Shown: positions 41,523-50,789 of the stretch, piece by piece | Layout of the letters: every line of letters starts with the position of its first letter | How positions within the stretch are numbered: the first letter of the stretch is position 1 | Assembly: GCF_000172075.1 (NCBI RefSeq) | Contig: NZ_ABIC01000004.1 | Location: forward strand, 1 to 64,000 | Direction: 5' to 3' | Source of the DNA: Shewanella benthica KT99 | Lineage (GTDB): Bacteria; Pseudomonadota; Gammaproteobacteria; Enterobacterales; Shewanellaceae | Length of the DNA: 64,000 nucleotides | Position numbers and translations under genes: made by a program | Notes under the pieces: model-generated | The model's input: only the letters and a program-made list of their open reading frames with translations | Database searches by the model: none | Told to the model about the DNA's origin: nothing

Positions 41523-42281
41523 ATGAATCTTAAGCAACACGCTATCCATAAGCTTTACCAATACCGTAAGGCGATCTCCACCCGACCTTATGGAGCCAGG
41601 GGCAAGAACCTGATCCGGTGTGAACTGTGTTTACTGGCACAGACATATTGCACCTGTCAGAGTCGCCGCCAACTGGTATCTGATAATGCATTTTTACTCA
41701 TCATGTATGATGATGAGGTGCTAAAACCCAGTAACAGTGGTCGTCTTATCGCGGATCTTATTCCCGATACCCATGCTTATATCTGGTCCAGAACCCAGGC
41801 AAACCGAAAAATGCTGGCATTGATACAAGATCCTCGCTATCAGGCTTTCGTCATTTTTCCCGGTGAATATGCCTATCCACAGCAAACCGTGGTCAGTGAA
41901 CTTAAGCCCACAGGTCTAGATAGCACCAAGAAACTACTGTTTATTATGCTAGACGGTAGCTGGCGCGAAGCGATTAAGATGTTCCGCAAGAGTCCTTACT
42001 TACATGATTTGCCACTGCTCTCTTTTATCCCTGAGACCGTCGCCAAGTATGGTTTGAGAAAAGGCAGCCGAGATTTTCAGCTTGGCACAGCCGAAGTGGC
42101 CGTATTGGCATTGGCAGCGTCGGGTGAAAAGGGCAATGCCGAGGCGCTGAGTATCTGGTTTGAGCTGTTTATCGCCGCTTCGATGTTTAGTCGCAGCCGT
42201 CAAAGTAATAAAGATCTCAGCCCCTTGAATCAACTTGCACAAGAGTTTACCCAAAAAGTGAGTGCTAATACCTCAGGGTAA
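41523..42281 (+). CDS. tapT: tRNA-uridine aminocarboxypropyltransferase (DTW domain)
   Basis: Transfers the aminocarboxypropyl group of SAM to U47 of tRNA (acp3U). The protein is 252 aa. The Cys cluster CELCLLAQTYCTC is at about 38-50, and the DTW-type motif appears as LDGSWREA followed by RKSPYL. It corresponds to E. coli YfiP, which also lies near pssA. This makes it one of the two phospholipid/tRNA neighbours conserved across gammaproteobacteria. Confidence 0.88.
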   Translation: MNLKQHAIHKLYQYRKAISTRPYGARGKNLIRCELCLLAQTYCTCQSRRQLVSDNAFLLIMYDDEVLKPSNSGRLIADLIPDTHAYIWSRTQANRKMLALIQDPRYQAFVIFPGEYAYPQQTVVSELKPTGLDSTKKLLFIMLDGSWREAIKMFRKSPYLHDLPLLSFIPETVAKYGLRKGSRDFQLGTAEVAVLALAASGEKGNAEALSIWFELFIAASMFSRSRQSNKDLSPLNQLAQEFTQKVSANTSG

Positions 42282-42647
42282 GCCTGTTACTCATAAGGCC
42301 TAGTTTGACTAGGCCTTAGCAGATTTCAATCTTTAAACTTCATCTATCTTGTCAAAAACCCGCAACTGTTAAGTCTGTGTTCCACTCAAATAAATTCAAT
42401 ACTTACCTGCATGTCGATGACATCGTTTCAACAGCTAAGCCATTTATGCGCTATTTGCATGTGTTTGCCGAGTGTTTATTGATCAAGCTTGTATTAAAGT
42501 TAACATTGTCTTGCTGTTACAGTTGGTTAGAACTTACACTTATATTTGATTAACTTAAGTAATGTGTATTTATTGGCGCACATGACTTGATTGTAAATCG
42601 AACAGAAATAAACATCCGATCATCAAATATAATTTTGGGGCATAAAT
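42282..42647. other. AT-rich leader upstream of the RND efflux operon
   Basis: Near its start an inverted repeat AAGGCCTAGT/ACTAGGCCTT (42297-42320) probably ends the tapT transcript, though no T run follows. The rest is AT-rich and holds no gene I can support. No adjacent TetR-type repressor is present, which is unusual for such operons. Confidence 0.5.
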
Positions 42648-43865
42648 ATGGCACAGGTTCTCACACGTTCAGCGTTCAGCTTAGCCTTACTCATAGGCAC
42701 AGCAACCTTGATAGGTTGTGAGAAGGAGGAGCCCAAAATCACCCCGAAATTAGTGGTTGTCGAGCAAGTCACTACGGCTACTGTGCCACTCTATGGAAAT
42801 TATGTGGGGATCACTCAGGCTTCACTCGATGTAGAGGTGAGGGCGCGGGTGGATGGTTTCGTTGAAGATAAGAGCTTCATCGAAGGCAGCGCGGTGAAAA
42901 AAGGCACAGTGCTTTATCGGATCGATAATCGCCCTTATCTTGCAGTGGTCAACCGACTCAAGGCCAATGTCGAATCACAGCAATCTATGCTAGATAAGGC
43001 CAGGCGTGATGTCGACAGACTCAAACCTCTCTACGAGCAAGATGCCGCCAGTCAGCTGGATTTCGACAATGCCTTGTCTGTGCTATCCCAATCAAGATCG
43101 AGTCTGGCAGCGAGCAAGGCCGAATTAGAAGAAGCTGAATTAGAGCTAAGCTATACCGAAATACGCTCACCTATATCAGGACTGGTCAGTCGTTCAGAAG
43201 TTGACATAGGCGCCCTAGTGGGCAGCAGTGGCCAGTCATTGCTGACCCGAGTGAAACGGGTGGACCCTATCTATGTGATATTTAACATGTCGGCGCTGGA
43301 TTATCTCAACGCCAGGAGACGCATGACCAGCTATAGCGAACAGCAAGAGGCCGAAGCAGAAGGTAAAGCGGTCGAAGGCTTTGTGACCATCACCTTGCCC
43401 GATAACAGTGAGTACCGCTATCTTGGCGACGTACGTTTTACCGACCCATCGGTCAATCCAGAGACAGGGACATTCCAGGTGCGAGCCGAGTTGCCCAATC
43501 CAGATAAAGAGCTGCTCCCGGGTCAATATACCAATGTACGTATTAAGCTCAGTGAGATGAGTAACGCCATCGTTATACCTCAGAAAGCCACTCAAGTTGA
43601 GCAAGGCGGAGTCTATGTGATGGTGGTGCTACCCGATCATAAAGTGGAACGCCGTTTTATCGTGATTGAACATCAGGGGAAAATGGGCGTCGTGGTGAAG
43701 AGTGGCCTCAGGGCGGGAGAGCTGGTTATTGTTGAAGGCATGCACCGCGTGCGTCACGGACAATTGGCCGAGCCCTTAACCGCAGAGCAATACCTCAAGC
43801 TCGAAGACACTCAGCAGAAGGAGCAGGCGCTCAAGCAGCAGGCATTAGAGCAGGAGCAGAAATAA
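42648..43865 (+). CDS. RND efflux periplasmic adaptor (AcrA/MexA family)
   Basis: Membrane fusion protein linking pump and outer-membrane channel. The protein is 405 aa with a lipoprotein signal (lipobox LIGC, Cys24). Barrel-sandwich/lipoyl halves surround an alpha-hairpin (about 105-165, heptad-rich), then a beta-barrel and membrane-proximal domain. The C-terminal 20 residues are Gln/Glu-rich. The stop codon overlaps the start of the pump gene (TAATG), so translation is coupled. Confidence 0.93.
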   Translation: MAQVLTRSAFSLALLIGTATLIGCEKEEPKITPKLVVVEQVTTATVPLYGNYVGITQASLDVEVRARVDGFVEDKSFIEGSAVKKGTVLYRIDNRPYLAVVNRLKANVESQQSMLDKARRDVDRLKPLYEQDAASQLDFDNALSVLSQSRSSLAASKAELEEAELELSYTEIRSPISGLVSRSEVDIGALVGSSGQSLLTRVKRVDPIYVIFNMSALDYLNARRRMTSYSEQQEAEAEGKAVEGFVTITLPDNSEYRYLGDVRFTDPSVNPETGTFQVRAELPNPDKELLPGQYTNVRIKLSEMSNAIVIPQKATQVEQGGVYVMVVLPDHKVERRFIVIEHQGKMGVVVKSGLRAGELVIVEGMHRVRHGQLAEPLTAEQYLKLEDTQQKEQALKQQALEQEQK

Positions 43866-46800
43866 TGGCTCAGTATTTCGTTAATCGTCCTGTCTTTGCC
43901 TGTGTTATCTCGATAGTTATCGTGCTATTGGGCCTGATCGGCATGGTTAATCTGCCTATCGATCAATATCCCTATATCACCCCGCCTCAGGTTAAGGTTT
44001 CTGCATCATATCCGGGCGCGACGTCGACGACGGCGGCGGAGTCGGTGGCAACGCCCTTAGAGCAAGAGCTTAATGGCTTGCCTAATATGATCTACATGAG
44101 CTCCAAGAGTACCAATTCGGGCAGTACTAATGTCACCATCACCTTCGATGTGGGCACCAACCCGGATCTCGCCGCGGTGGATGTGCAAAATTCGACCCAA
44201 CAAGCCAACGGCAGCTTACCCATAGATGTACAGACCGAAGGCGTAACGGTATCGAAAGAAGCCTCGGTCGAGTTACTTAAGCTGGCGCTGACCTCCAGCG
44301 ATGAGCGCTATGATGAAATTTATCTGAGTAACTATGGCACCATCAACATCGAATCTGCGCTCAAACGCATTCCCGGAGTCGGGCGGGTACGTAACACTGG
44401 CGCACGGAGCTATTCGATGCGAGTCTGGTTAAAGCCAGATACCATGGCGGGCTACGGCCTGACCACAGGGGATGTGATTGCTGCCATCAAGGCGCAGAAC
44501 AAGGAGTATCCAGTGGGCACCATAGGCTCACAGCCCAACAGCGACTCACTCAGCATGACCTTGCCAATTACCGCCGCGGGTCGCATGAGCAGTGTGCCCC
44601 AATTTAATGAGATCATCGTTCGCGCCAATACAGACGGCTCCATCATACGCCTCAGAGACATAGCTCAAATTGAGCTGGGCTCATCGGCTTATACATTGCA
44701 ATCGCAGCTCAATGGCGCCAACGCCACCATCTTACAGGTCTATCTGTTGCCAGGCTCTAATGCACTAGAGGTGACCAAAAACGTCAAGAAGGAGATGGCT
44801 AAGCTGGCTGAAAAGTTCCCTCAAGGCATGAATTGGGAAGTCTTCTTCGATGCATCGGTGTTTATCCAGAACTCCATCGATGAGGTGGTTAAAACCTTAG
44901 TCGAAGCGCTTATTCTGGTTATCTTAGTCGTGTATCTGTTTCTGCAAAACGTTCGTGCCACACTCATCCCCGCCATTGCCGTGCCAGTTTCCCTGATAGG
45001 CACTATGGCGGCCATGCTAGTGTTTGGCTTTACCATCAATACTGTGAGTCTGTTAGCCCTGGTGCTGGCTATCGGCATCGTGGTGGATGATGCCATCGTG
45101 GTGGTGGAAAGTGTCGAGCGCTTGATGAATGAAAATGGCCTCAGTCCGGTCGAGGCTACCCGCACCGCCATGAAAGAGCTATCCGGTGCCTTGGTTGCTA
45201 CGAGTCTGGTACTCGCGGCGGTGTTTGTACCTGTGTCATTCTTGTCTGGGATCACCGGCATCATGTACCGGGAATTTGCGGCAACCATCACGGTGGCTGT
45301 GCTTATCTCTACTGTGGTTGCCTTGACCCTGTCGCCCGCCTTATGTGCCTTATTGCTTAAACCCGGCGACAAAGCCACATCGGGTTTCTTTAAATGGATA
45401 AACGACAGACTCGATACCAGTACCAGCAAGTATGTCGCCTTAGTAGCCCTAACCACTAAGCATGCCAAGAGAAGTTACTTTGTCTTGGCCCTTATGGTGG
45501 GCGGTGTGTTTCTTATCATGTCTAACTTGCCGTCGAGCTTTATGCCCAATGAAGATCAGGGCCGGTTCTTTATCGACATGACCTTGCCCGATGGCGCCAC
45601 GGTAAACCGCACACAAGCCGTGCTTAAAAAAGCCGAAGCTAAGGTATTAGCCAATCCCGCCGTGGCCTACTCATTTACCTTAGCGGGTGAGAACCGCCGC
45701 TCCGGTTCAAATCAGGCCAATGGTCAATTTGAGATAATCTTAAAGCCTTGGTCTGAGCGGGTAGAGACAGATGCCACTGTGCACAAGGTGATGAAACAGA
45801 TCCAAGCCTCGCTGCAGGGGATATTGGAGGCAGAATTTAACAGCTATTTACCCTCCGCCGTGCCGGGACTCGGCAATGGAGCAGGCGTTGAAATGGAGTT
45901 GCAGGATACCTCCGGCACTAACTTCAGAGGCCTGATGGAAACAGCCGATGAGCTGGTCGAGAAGCTTAAACTGCAGCCAGAAATCGCTACCGCCAGTTTA
46001 TCACTGCAGAGCGCCATTCCTCAGCTGCATTTGACCGTCGATGAAGCTAAGGCCATGGCCATCGGAGTCAATGTCGCCGATATCTACAGCACCATCAAGA
46101 CCTTTACTGACTCATCCACGGTGAACGACTTTAACTTGTTCGGCCGTGTCTACCGGGTAAAGGTACAGGCACAAGAGAGCTATCGTCAGTTCCCCGAGCA
46201 GATTAAAGATTACTATGTGCGCTCGGCAACCGGGGCCATGGTGCCCATAGGTGTACTGGCTAAATATGATTACTCTGTGGGACCTGCGGCCGTGACTCAC
46301 TATAATCTATTTTCCAGCGCCTCAATTAATGCCACGCCTGCGCCGGGTTATGCCTCGGGGGATGTGATTAAGGCCATTGAACGTGTGGCTGAACCTCTGC
46401 TGCCTAAAGAGTTCAGCTATGAATGGACCGGTATCACCTATCAAGAAGTACAATCGGCCAATCAGACCAGTATCGCGGTCACCTTGGCCATGGTGTTCGT
46501 GTTTTTGTTTCTCGCCGCCCTTTATGAAAGCTGGACGATTCCCATCGCCGTGTTGCTTATTGCGCCCATCGCCATGTTAGGTGCAGCACTGGGCACCTTA
46601 GTGAGTGGCATGGAGAGTAACCTGTTCTTCCAGGTGGCCTTTATCGCGCTCATCGGCATGGCGGCTAAGAACTCCATCTTGATCGTAGAGTTTGCCAATC
46701 AGCTACACAAACAGGGTAAGAGTCGGCTCGATGCGGCCTTGGAAGCGGCCACTATGCGTTTCAGACCCATCTTAATGACCTCAATGGCCTTCATACTCGG

Positions 46801-47032
46801 TGTGCTACCTCTGGTACTATCGGTCGGCCCAGGCGCGGTAAGTAGACAAAGTATCTCTATTCCAATTCTTTGCGGCATGATATTTGCGACCACAATCGGC
46901 ATCGTCATGGTGCCACTGTTCTTCGTCACCACGGCGGGATGGCTTAAATCTAAGGTAAAACCAGCAATAGACTCAGAGGACAGCTCGGTTACCGAGTCGA
47001 ATAAGCCAGCGGAGGGTTCGAGCCATGTTTAA
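43865..47032 (+). CDS. RND efflux transporter, HAE1 family (AcrB/MexB type)
   Basis: Proton-driven drug/lipophile exporter in the inner membrane. The protein is 1055 aa with twelve predicted helices and two large periplasmic loops. Proton-relay residues are present: Asp408-Asp409 in VVDDAIVVVE and Lys935 in AAKNSILIVEFANQ. The start MAQYFVNRPVFA is typical of HAE1 pumps. It is the central gene of a three-gene operon; its end overlaps the outer membrane gene by eight bases. Confidence 0.96.
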   Translation: MAQYFVNRPVFACVISIVIVLLGLIGMVNLPIDQYPYITPPQVKVSASYPGATSTTAAESVATPLEQELNGLPNMIYMSSKSTNSGSTNVTITFDVGTNPDLAAVDVQNSTQQANGSLPIDVQTEGVTVSKEASVELLKLALTSSDERYDEIYLSNYGTINIESALKRIPGVGRVRNTGARSYSMRVWLKPDTMAGYGLTTGDVIAAIKAQNKEYPVGTIGSQPNSDSLSMTLPITAAGRMSSVPQFNEIIVRANTDGSIIRLRDIAQIELGSSAYTLQSQLNGANATILQVYLLPGSNALEVTKNVKKEMAKLAEKFPQGMNWEVFFDASVFIQNSIDEVVKTLVEALILVILVVYLFLQNVRATLIPAIAVPVSLIGTMAAMLVFGFTINTVSLLALVLAIGIVVDDAIVVVESVERLMNENGLSPVEATRTAMKELSGALVATSLVLAAVFVPVSFLSGITGIMYREFAATITVAVLISTVVALTLSPALCALLLKPGDKATSGFFKWINDRLDTSTSKYVALVALTTKHAKRSYFVLALMVGGVFLIMSNLPSSFMPNEDQGRFFIDMTLPDGATVNRTQAVLKKAEAKVLANPAVAYSFTLAGENRRSGSNQANGQFEIILKPWSERVETDATVHKVMKQIQASLQGILEAEFNSYLPSAVPGLGNGAGVEMELQDTSGTNFRGLMETADELVEKLKLQPEIATASLSLQSAIPQLHLTVDEAKAMAIGVNVADIYSTIKTFTDSSTVNDFNLFGRVYRVKVQAQESYRQFPEQIKDYYVRSATGAMVPIGVLAKYDYSVGPAAVTHYNLFSSASINATPAPGYASGDVIKAIERVAEPLLPKEFSYEWTGITYQEVQSANQTSIAVTLAMVFVFLFLAALYESWTIPIAVLLIAPIAMLGAALGTLVSGMESNLFFQVAFIALIGMAAKNSILIVEFANQLHKQGKSRLDAALEAATMRFRPILMTSMAFILGVLPLVLSVGPGAVSRQSISIPILCGMIFATTIGIVMVPLFFVTTAGWLKSKVKPAIDSEDSSVTESNKPAEGSSHV

Positions 47033-48473
47033 ACACTACCTTGCAGCTAACTCTTTTAAACGACAAAGTCTCGCTTGTGCGCTAACCACAGGCATATTGC
47101 TGTCAGGCTGCGCCATGGGGCCTGATTATCAGCAGCCGGACCTTAAGATCCCAGGGCAATATCATCACGACCTGGCACAAGACTCCGGACTGAATATCGG
47201 CATGACCCCTTGGCGTGAGTTCTATCTTGACCCGGACTTACAAGTATTGATCGAGCATGCACTATCTAAGAACTTAGATCTGGAAACCGTACGTTCTCGG
47301 CTCATCGCCGCACGCTCAAGAATTACAGTGACGGATGCGGCGTTTTATCCGGTACTGGGAATGAATGCCAATGGTGAGCGCTCTATCGACAGCGGCATCA
47401 CCAGCACCAATCCCAGCCATGAGAACGAATTCGATCTGGTCGGAACGGTTTCCTGGGAGCTGGATATCTGGGGCGCGAACCGGCGCCGCAGCGAAGCCGA
47501 GTATGCGCACTTTCTCTCGGCACAAGAGTCACTCAACCTCGCCGTGATCAGCCTCATCAGCGATGTGGCCAGTCGTTACTATGAGTGGCTGGATATTGAG
47601 CAAAGATATCAAATATCATTGAACACGGTGGAGTTACGTAAAAAAGAGCGCAACCTGGCGCGTTTACGTAAGGAAAATGGCGTTATTTCCGGGCTAGAGG
47701 TGCGCCAAGCTGAGGTCGAATATCAAAGTGCGCGAGTCACTCTGCCAGATTTGGACTTTGAGCGGCAGGAAAAAGCCAACCAAGTGCGCATCTTACTCGG
47801 CGAATTTAGCTATCCTTTAGCGGTCAAAACGGAAACTGACATTAAGGCCGAAGGGAAACTGTTTCCCGATCTGTTTGCTGTCGGTGTGCCGTCGCAGATG
47901 TTATCTCAGCGTCCCGATGTCAAGGCTGCGGAGCAGGGCTTGATCGCGGCGAATGCCAATGTAGGTGTCGCGAAAACCGCCTTCTTTCCCTCGTTTACCA
48001 TCACAGGTAGCTATGGCAGGGAAAGCGCTGACTTGAGTAGCATCTTCGACAGTCAAGGGGTCACTTGGTCTCTGCTGGGCGGGATCACCGCGCCCATCTT
48101 CAATGCCGGCAGCATAGCGGCTCAATACGATATCGCACAAGAGGAGTCAAAGCAGGCATTGCTGGCCTATCGCAGCACGGTACTCAGAGCCTACTTTGAA
48201 GTTAACGATGCCATGAACAGCTTCAGACGTTCAGAGCTCGCCATCGAGGCGCAACAAGAGTTGGTGGCGGCATCGACTGAATATAATCGTCTGGCGATGC
48301 TCAGATATCGTAACGGCGTCTCGAGCTCTCTGGATCTTATGGATGCGCAGCGGAGCCTGTTTGGCGCCCAGCTCAGCCTAAGCTTGGTAAAGCGTGACAG
48401 GTTATTGTCTATGATCACCTTATACCGAGCGCTCGGTGGGGGCGTTAAGTATGCAAGAGCTGAGCCAAGATGA
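47025..48473 (+). CDS. RND efflux outer membrane channel (OprM/NodT family)
   Basis: TolC-like trimeric outer-membrane channel of 482 aa. Its lipoprotein signal has lipobox LSGC (Cys29), followed by the family MGPDYQQP. Two internal outer-membrane-factor repeats show LDLxxxRxxLxAA-type helices (about 85-270 and 295-475). It completes the adaptor-pump-channel operon. Confidence 0.95.
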   Translation: MFKHYLAANSFKRQSLACALTTGILLSGCAMGPDYQQPDLKIPGQYHHDLAQDSGLNIGMTPWREFYLDPDLQVLIEHALSKNLDLETVRSRLIAARSRITVTDAAFYPVLGMNANGERSIDSGITSTNPSHENEFDLVGTVSWELDIWGANRRRSEAEYAHFLSAQESLNLAVISLISDVASRYYEWLDIEQRYQISLNTVELRKKERNLARLRKENGVISGLEVRQAEVEYQSARVTLPDLDFERQEKANQVRILLGEFSYPLAVKTETDIKAEGKLFPDLFAVGVPSQMLSQRPDVKAAEQGLIAANANVGVAKTAFFPSFTITGSYGRESADLSSIFDSQGVTWSLLGGITAPIFNAGSIAAQYDIAQEESKQALLAYRSTVLRAYFEVNDAMNSFRRSELAIEAQQELVAASTEYNRLAMLRYRNGVSSSLDLMDAQRSLFGAQLSLSLVKRDRLLSMITLYRALGGGVKYARAEPR

Positions 48474-48702
48474 ACGGATTCCGGTGCAAGATAGCGGGTT
48501 CAGTGGCTGACAACAGCCAAGGTACTGCAAATACTGTTCAGGATAGGGATTAGCCAGACACTCAAGTTGGGCTAAAAAGAGATTATTCCCCATCAATTTT
48601 GCCAAATGGTGGGGATTTCCTTATATTGTAATAGTAGCTTTGCTTACCCTGACTAACTTGGGTCAATTATTGGCGCAAATAAAGATATTTATGGAGTGGT
48701 AG

Positions 48703-48981
48703 ATGGCCTTTATACCTAGACCAATATTTAAACTTAAAATAGCTGCAACCAGGGTTTCCCCCGCGGCTGCGTTCATTGCCTTGATTGTCATCGGGGCATT
48801 ATCGAGTGTCACGTCACCCACATTCGACTCAGCAACAAAAGCTGCCAAACTCGCCACAGCATCGACTCATACTCAAGGCGCTCGACTCAGCTTCAATCGA
48901 TATCAGGCGGGATTTGCCTGTCGAGAAAATGGTTGGGAGTTTTGTGCAAAATGGGCATACCCAAGGGGCCTATTAGCTTAG
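48703..48981 (+). CDS. Hypothetical small protein, possibly frameshifted
   Basis: A 92-codon frame with a good ribosome site (TATGGAGTGGTAG before the ATG), a basic N-terminus and one hydrophobic stretch (about 18-37), so possibly a secreted or anchored protein. From about 48880 an overlapping frame reads DIRRDLPVEKMVGSFVQNGH, which looks more protein-like than the main frame. The gene may therefore be frameshifted there. I do not recognise it. Confidence 0.35.
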   Translation: MAFIPRPIFKLKIAATRVSPAAAFIALIVIGALSSVTSPTFDSATKAAKLATASTHTQGARLSFNRYQAGFACRENGWEFCAKWAYPRGLLA

Positions 48982-49751
48982 TTTCTGGCGACTCTGCTGC
49001 TAATGTGCAGTAATACTGATCGTGTCCTTAATCCTCTGTCCACAATGCTCTTCATGCAACAAATTTAGTTAGATTCTACACCTTCGAGTATTCCCTTTTA
49101 AAGCAGGGCTTTCTGCAATCCATAATACTCCTTTATTTTTGGTCATTATTTCATGTCTTCATCTGAAGCCTCATATAGAATATCTTTGTGCACCTCAAAG
49201 CAGAGTACGATTTTACACCGGTTGTTATGCTATAAATTACGCCAATAAAAGCATGAAACACTAATGAGCTTAAAACGTTGGAATAAACAGATGGAAGTTG
49301 AAATGACATTAACACTCGCGAAGAAAATTTAAACACTGCTACAAGGCACATCCAATGGCGTTCTGCATTGGTGCGACATTAAGGTGGTCAATAAGTATCA
49401 ACTGAGTAAGCAGGGAGCATGTGCAAAAAAGTTTATAATTGTTCAACAAACGATGGAATATTTCACTAGTGAGTCACTCTGGTTAACTAGTCGACACGTC
49501 ATCAACAAAGCACTCAATCAACACTCGATAGTGCAAAATAAATTGAATATTCAGATATAACGAGAGGGTTTTATATGTGAGATGAAATGTATAAAAACCC
49601 TGTAAAAACAGCTCTGTTTGGCTACTTGGTATATATCGTTTCAATGACGTATATACATTGAATTGGCTTGTAGGCATTTCAGTTGTAAATTCGGATCCAA
49701 CTTGCCAATGTCCCGAGTATCAAGAATGTTTTAAACTCGTATGTTAGATAA
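48982..49751. other. Gap without a supportable gene, upstream of decayed signalling genes
   Basis: About 770 bp with many stops in all frames. I see no RNA gene, clear repeat or intact motif. Given the truncated EAL gene that follows, part of it could be eroded receiver-domain coding sequence, but I cannot show this. Confidence 0.5.
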
Positions 49752-50468
49752 TTTAACAATACTCCTAAACAGGAAACTGAATCAGTCGAGACCATAGATG
49801 GCGTTACCAGTAAGGAAATTGGTGCCTTACTCAATCAAGACAACCTGATCCTTTGTTATCAACCCAAAGTCGATATCAGCAGTCAGTCGATAGTGGGTTT
49901 CGAGGCGCTCTCAAGGTTATGTATCCAAGGCGATGGTTTTATCTATCCCGACCGCTTCATTCCTTTGATAAACGAGGCAGGATTGAATTGTCAATTCTCA
50001 CAGCTAGTGTTAGATCAGGCCATGACTCAATGGGAGTTATGCCCAAATCTGCAACAATTCTCTCTCTCGGTTAATATCAGTGCAGCAGACCTGCTTTCTG
50101 AAACTTTCATTAATTACGTTATAAAAAAGAAAAATGAGCAGCCCAAGATTCGCCTCATCTTGGAGTTAACTGAATCCCAACAAACCATAGATCAAGATCA
50201 GGTACTGAGATCCATTGCTAAATTAATCATCAACGATATCACCATCTCCTTAGATGATTTCGGTAAAAGTTACTCAACCTTCGACCGTCTCGATAATATT
50301 CCATTCGATGAAATTAAGATCGATAAAGATTTTATCTCAGATCTGGACATCAATGCCAAACACCTGGCAATCGTCGAGTCGACGATTGCCTTAGCCCAAG
50401 GCTACTACTTTAGTCCGCCGATAGAAGGCCGTTACGTGACGGCTTGGGTAGACAGTTACAACCAATAA
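49752..50468 (+). pseudogene. EAL-domain (c-di-GMP phosphodiesterase) gene, truncated and internally deleted
   Basis: An open frame with no usable ATG/GTG/TTG start before residue 47, so the N-terminus (probably a receiver domain) is gone. EAL motifs are readable: EALSR at the signature, ILELTES, SLDDFG and EIKIDKDFI. Near 50399 the text jumps from STIALAQ straight to GYYFSPPI. The roughly 30 residues with the VAEGVE glutamate and the G-C-D...Q-G-Y lead-in are missing. The product could not hydrolyse c-di-GMP. It was likely the output of the Hpt/hybrid kinase genes that follow. Confidence 0.8.
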
Positions 50469-50480
50469 TAAGGAGAGTGT

Positions 50481-50789
50481 ATGGATAGCAATAATCATAT
50501 TATTCATCAAAAAATACTTACATTTTTTAACCACCAGCATGAGGAAAAAAGGCTGTACCTGCTTGATATACTCAGTGAAGAGTTAGACTGTTTATTTGCT
50601 CAAGCTCAGGGATTAGATGCCTCAGAGCTTTCGCAGTTCTCATCATTAGCCCATAAGTTGAAGGGGATCTGCAGCTATTTATTGATCCCAAATGAAGCGT
50701 TTTTTTTCGATGCAAAGAGTAAACAGGAACTCATGTTTACTCTTTTAATGCTGCAAAATGAAATTAAGGTCGTTAAGTGTGAAATCTAG
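50481..50789 (+). CDS. Histidine phosphotransfer (Hpt) domain protein
   Basis: A 102-aa protein with the Hpt signature AHKLKGICSYL, whose His (about 58) would carry phosphate between a hybrid kinase and a response regulator. It has an AAGGAGAGTGT ribosome site. The second half is short and Phe/Leu-rich compared with usual Hpt helices, so it may also be damaged. It sits between a broken EAL gene and a broken hybrid kinase gene and overlaps the latter. Confidence 0.65.
   Translation: MDSNNHIIHQKILTFFNHQHEEKRLYLLDILSEELDCLFAQAQGLDASELSQFSSLAHKLKGICSYLLIPNEAFFFDAKSKQELMFTLLMLQNEIKVVKCEI

Noticed and set aside
48420-48605. Minus-strand open frame reading AKLMGNNLFLAQLECLANPY
   Set aside because: It looks somewhat protein-like but overlaps the end of the outer-membrane channel gene, has no clear ribosome site, and I recognise no family.
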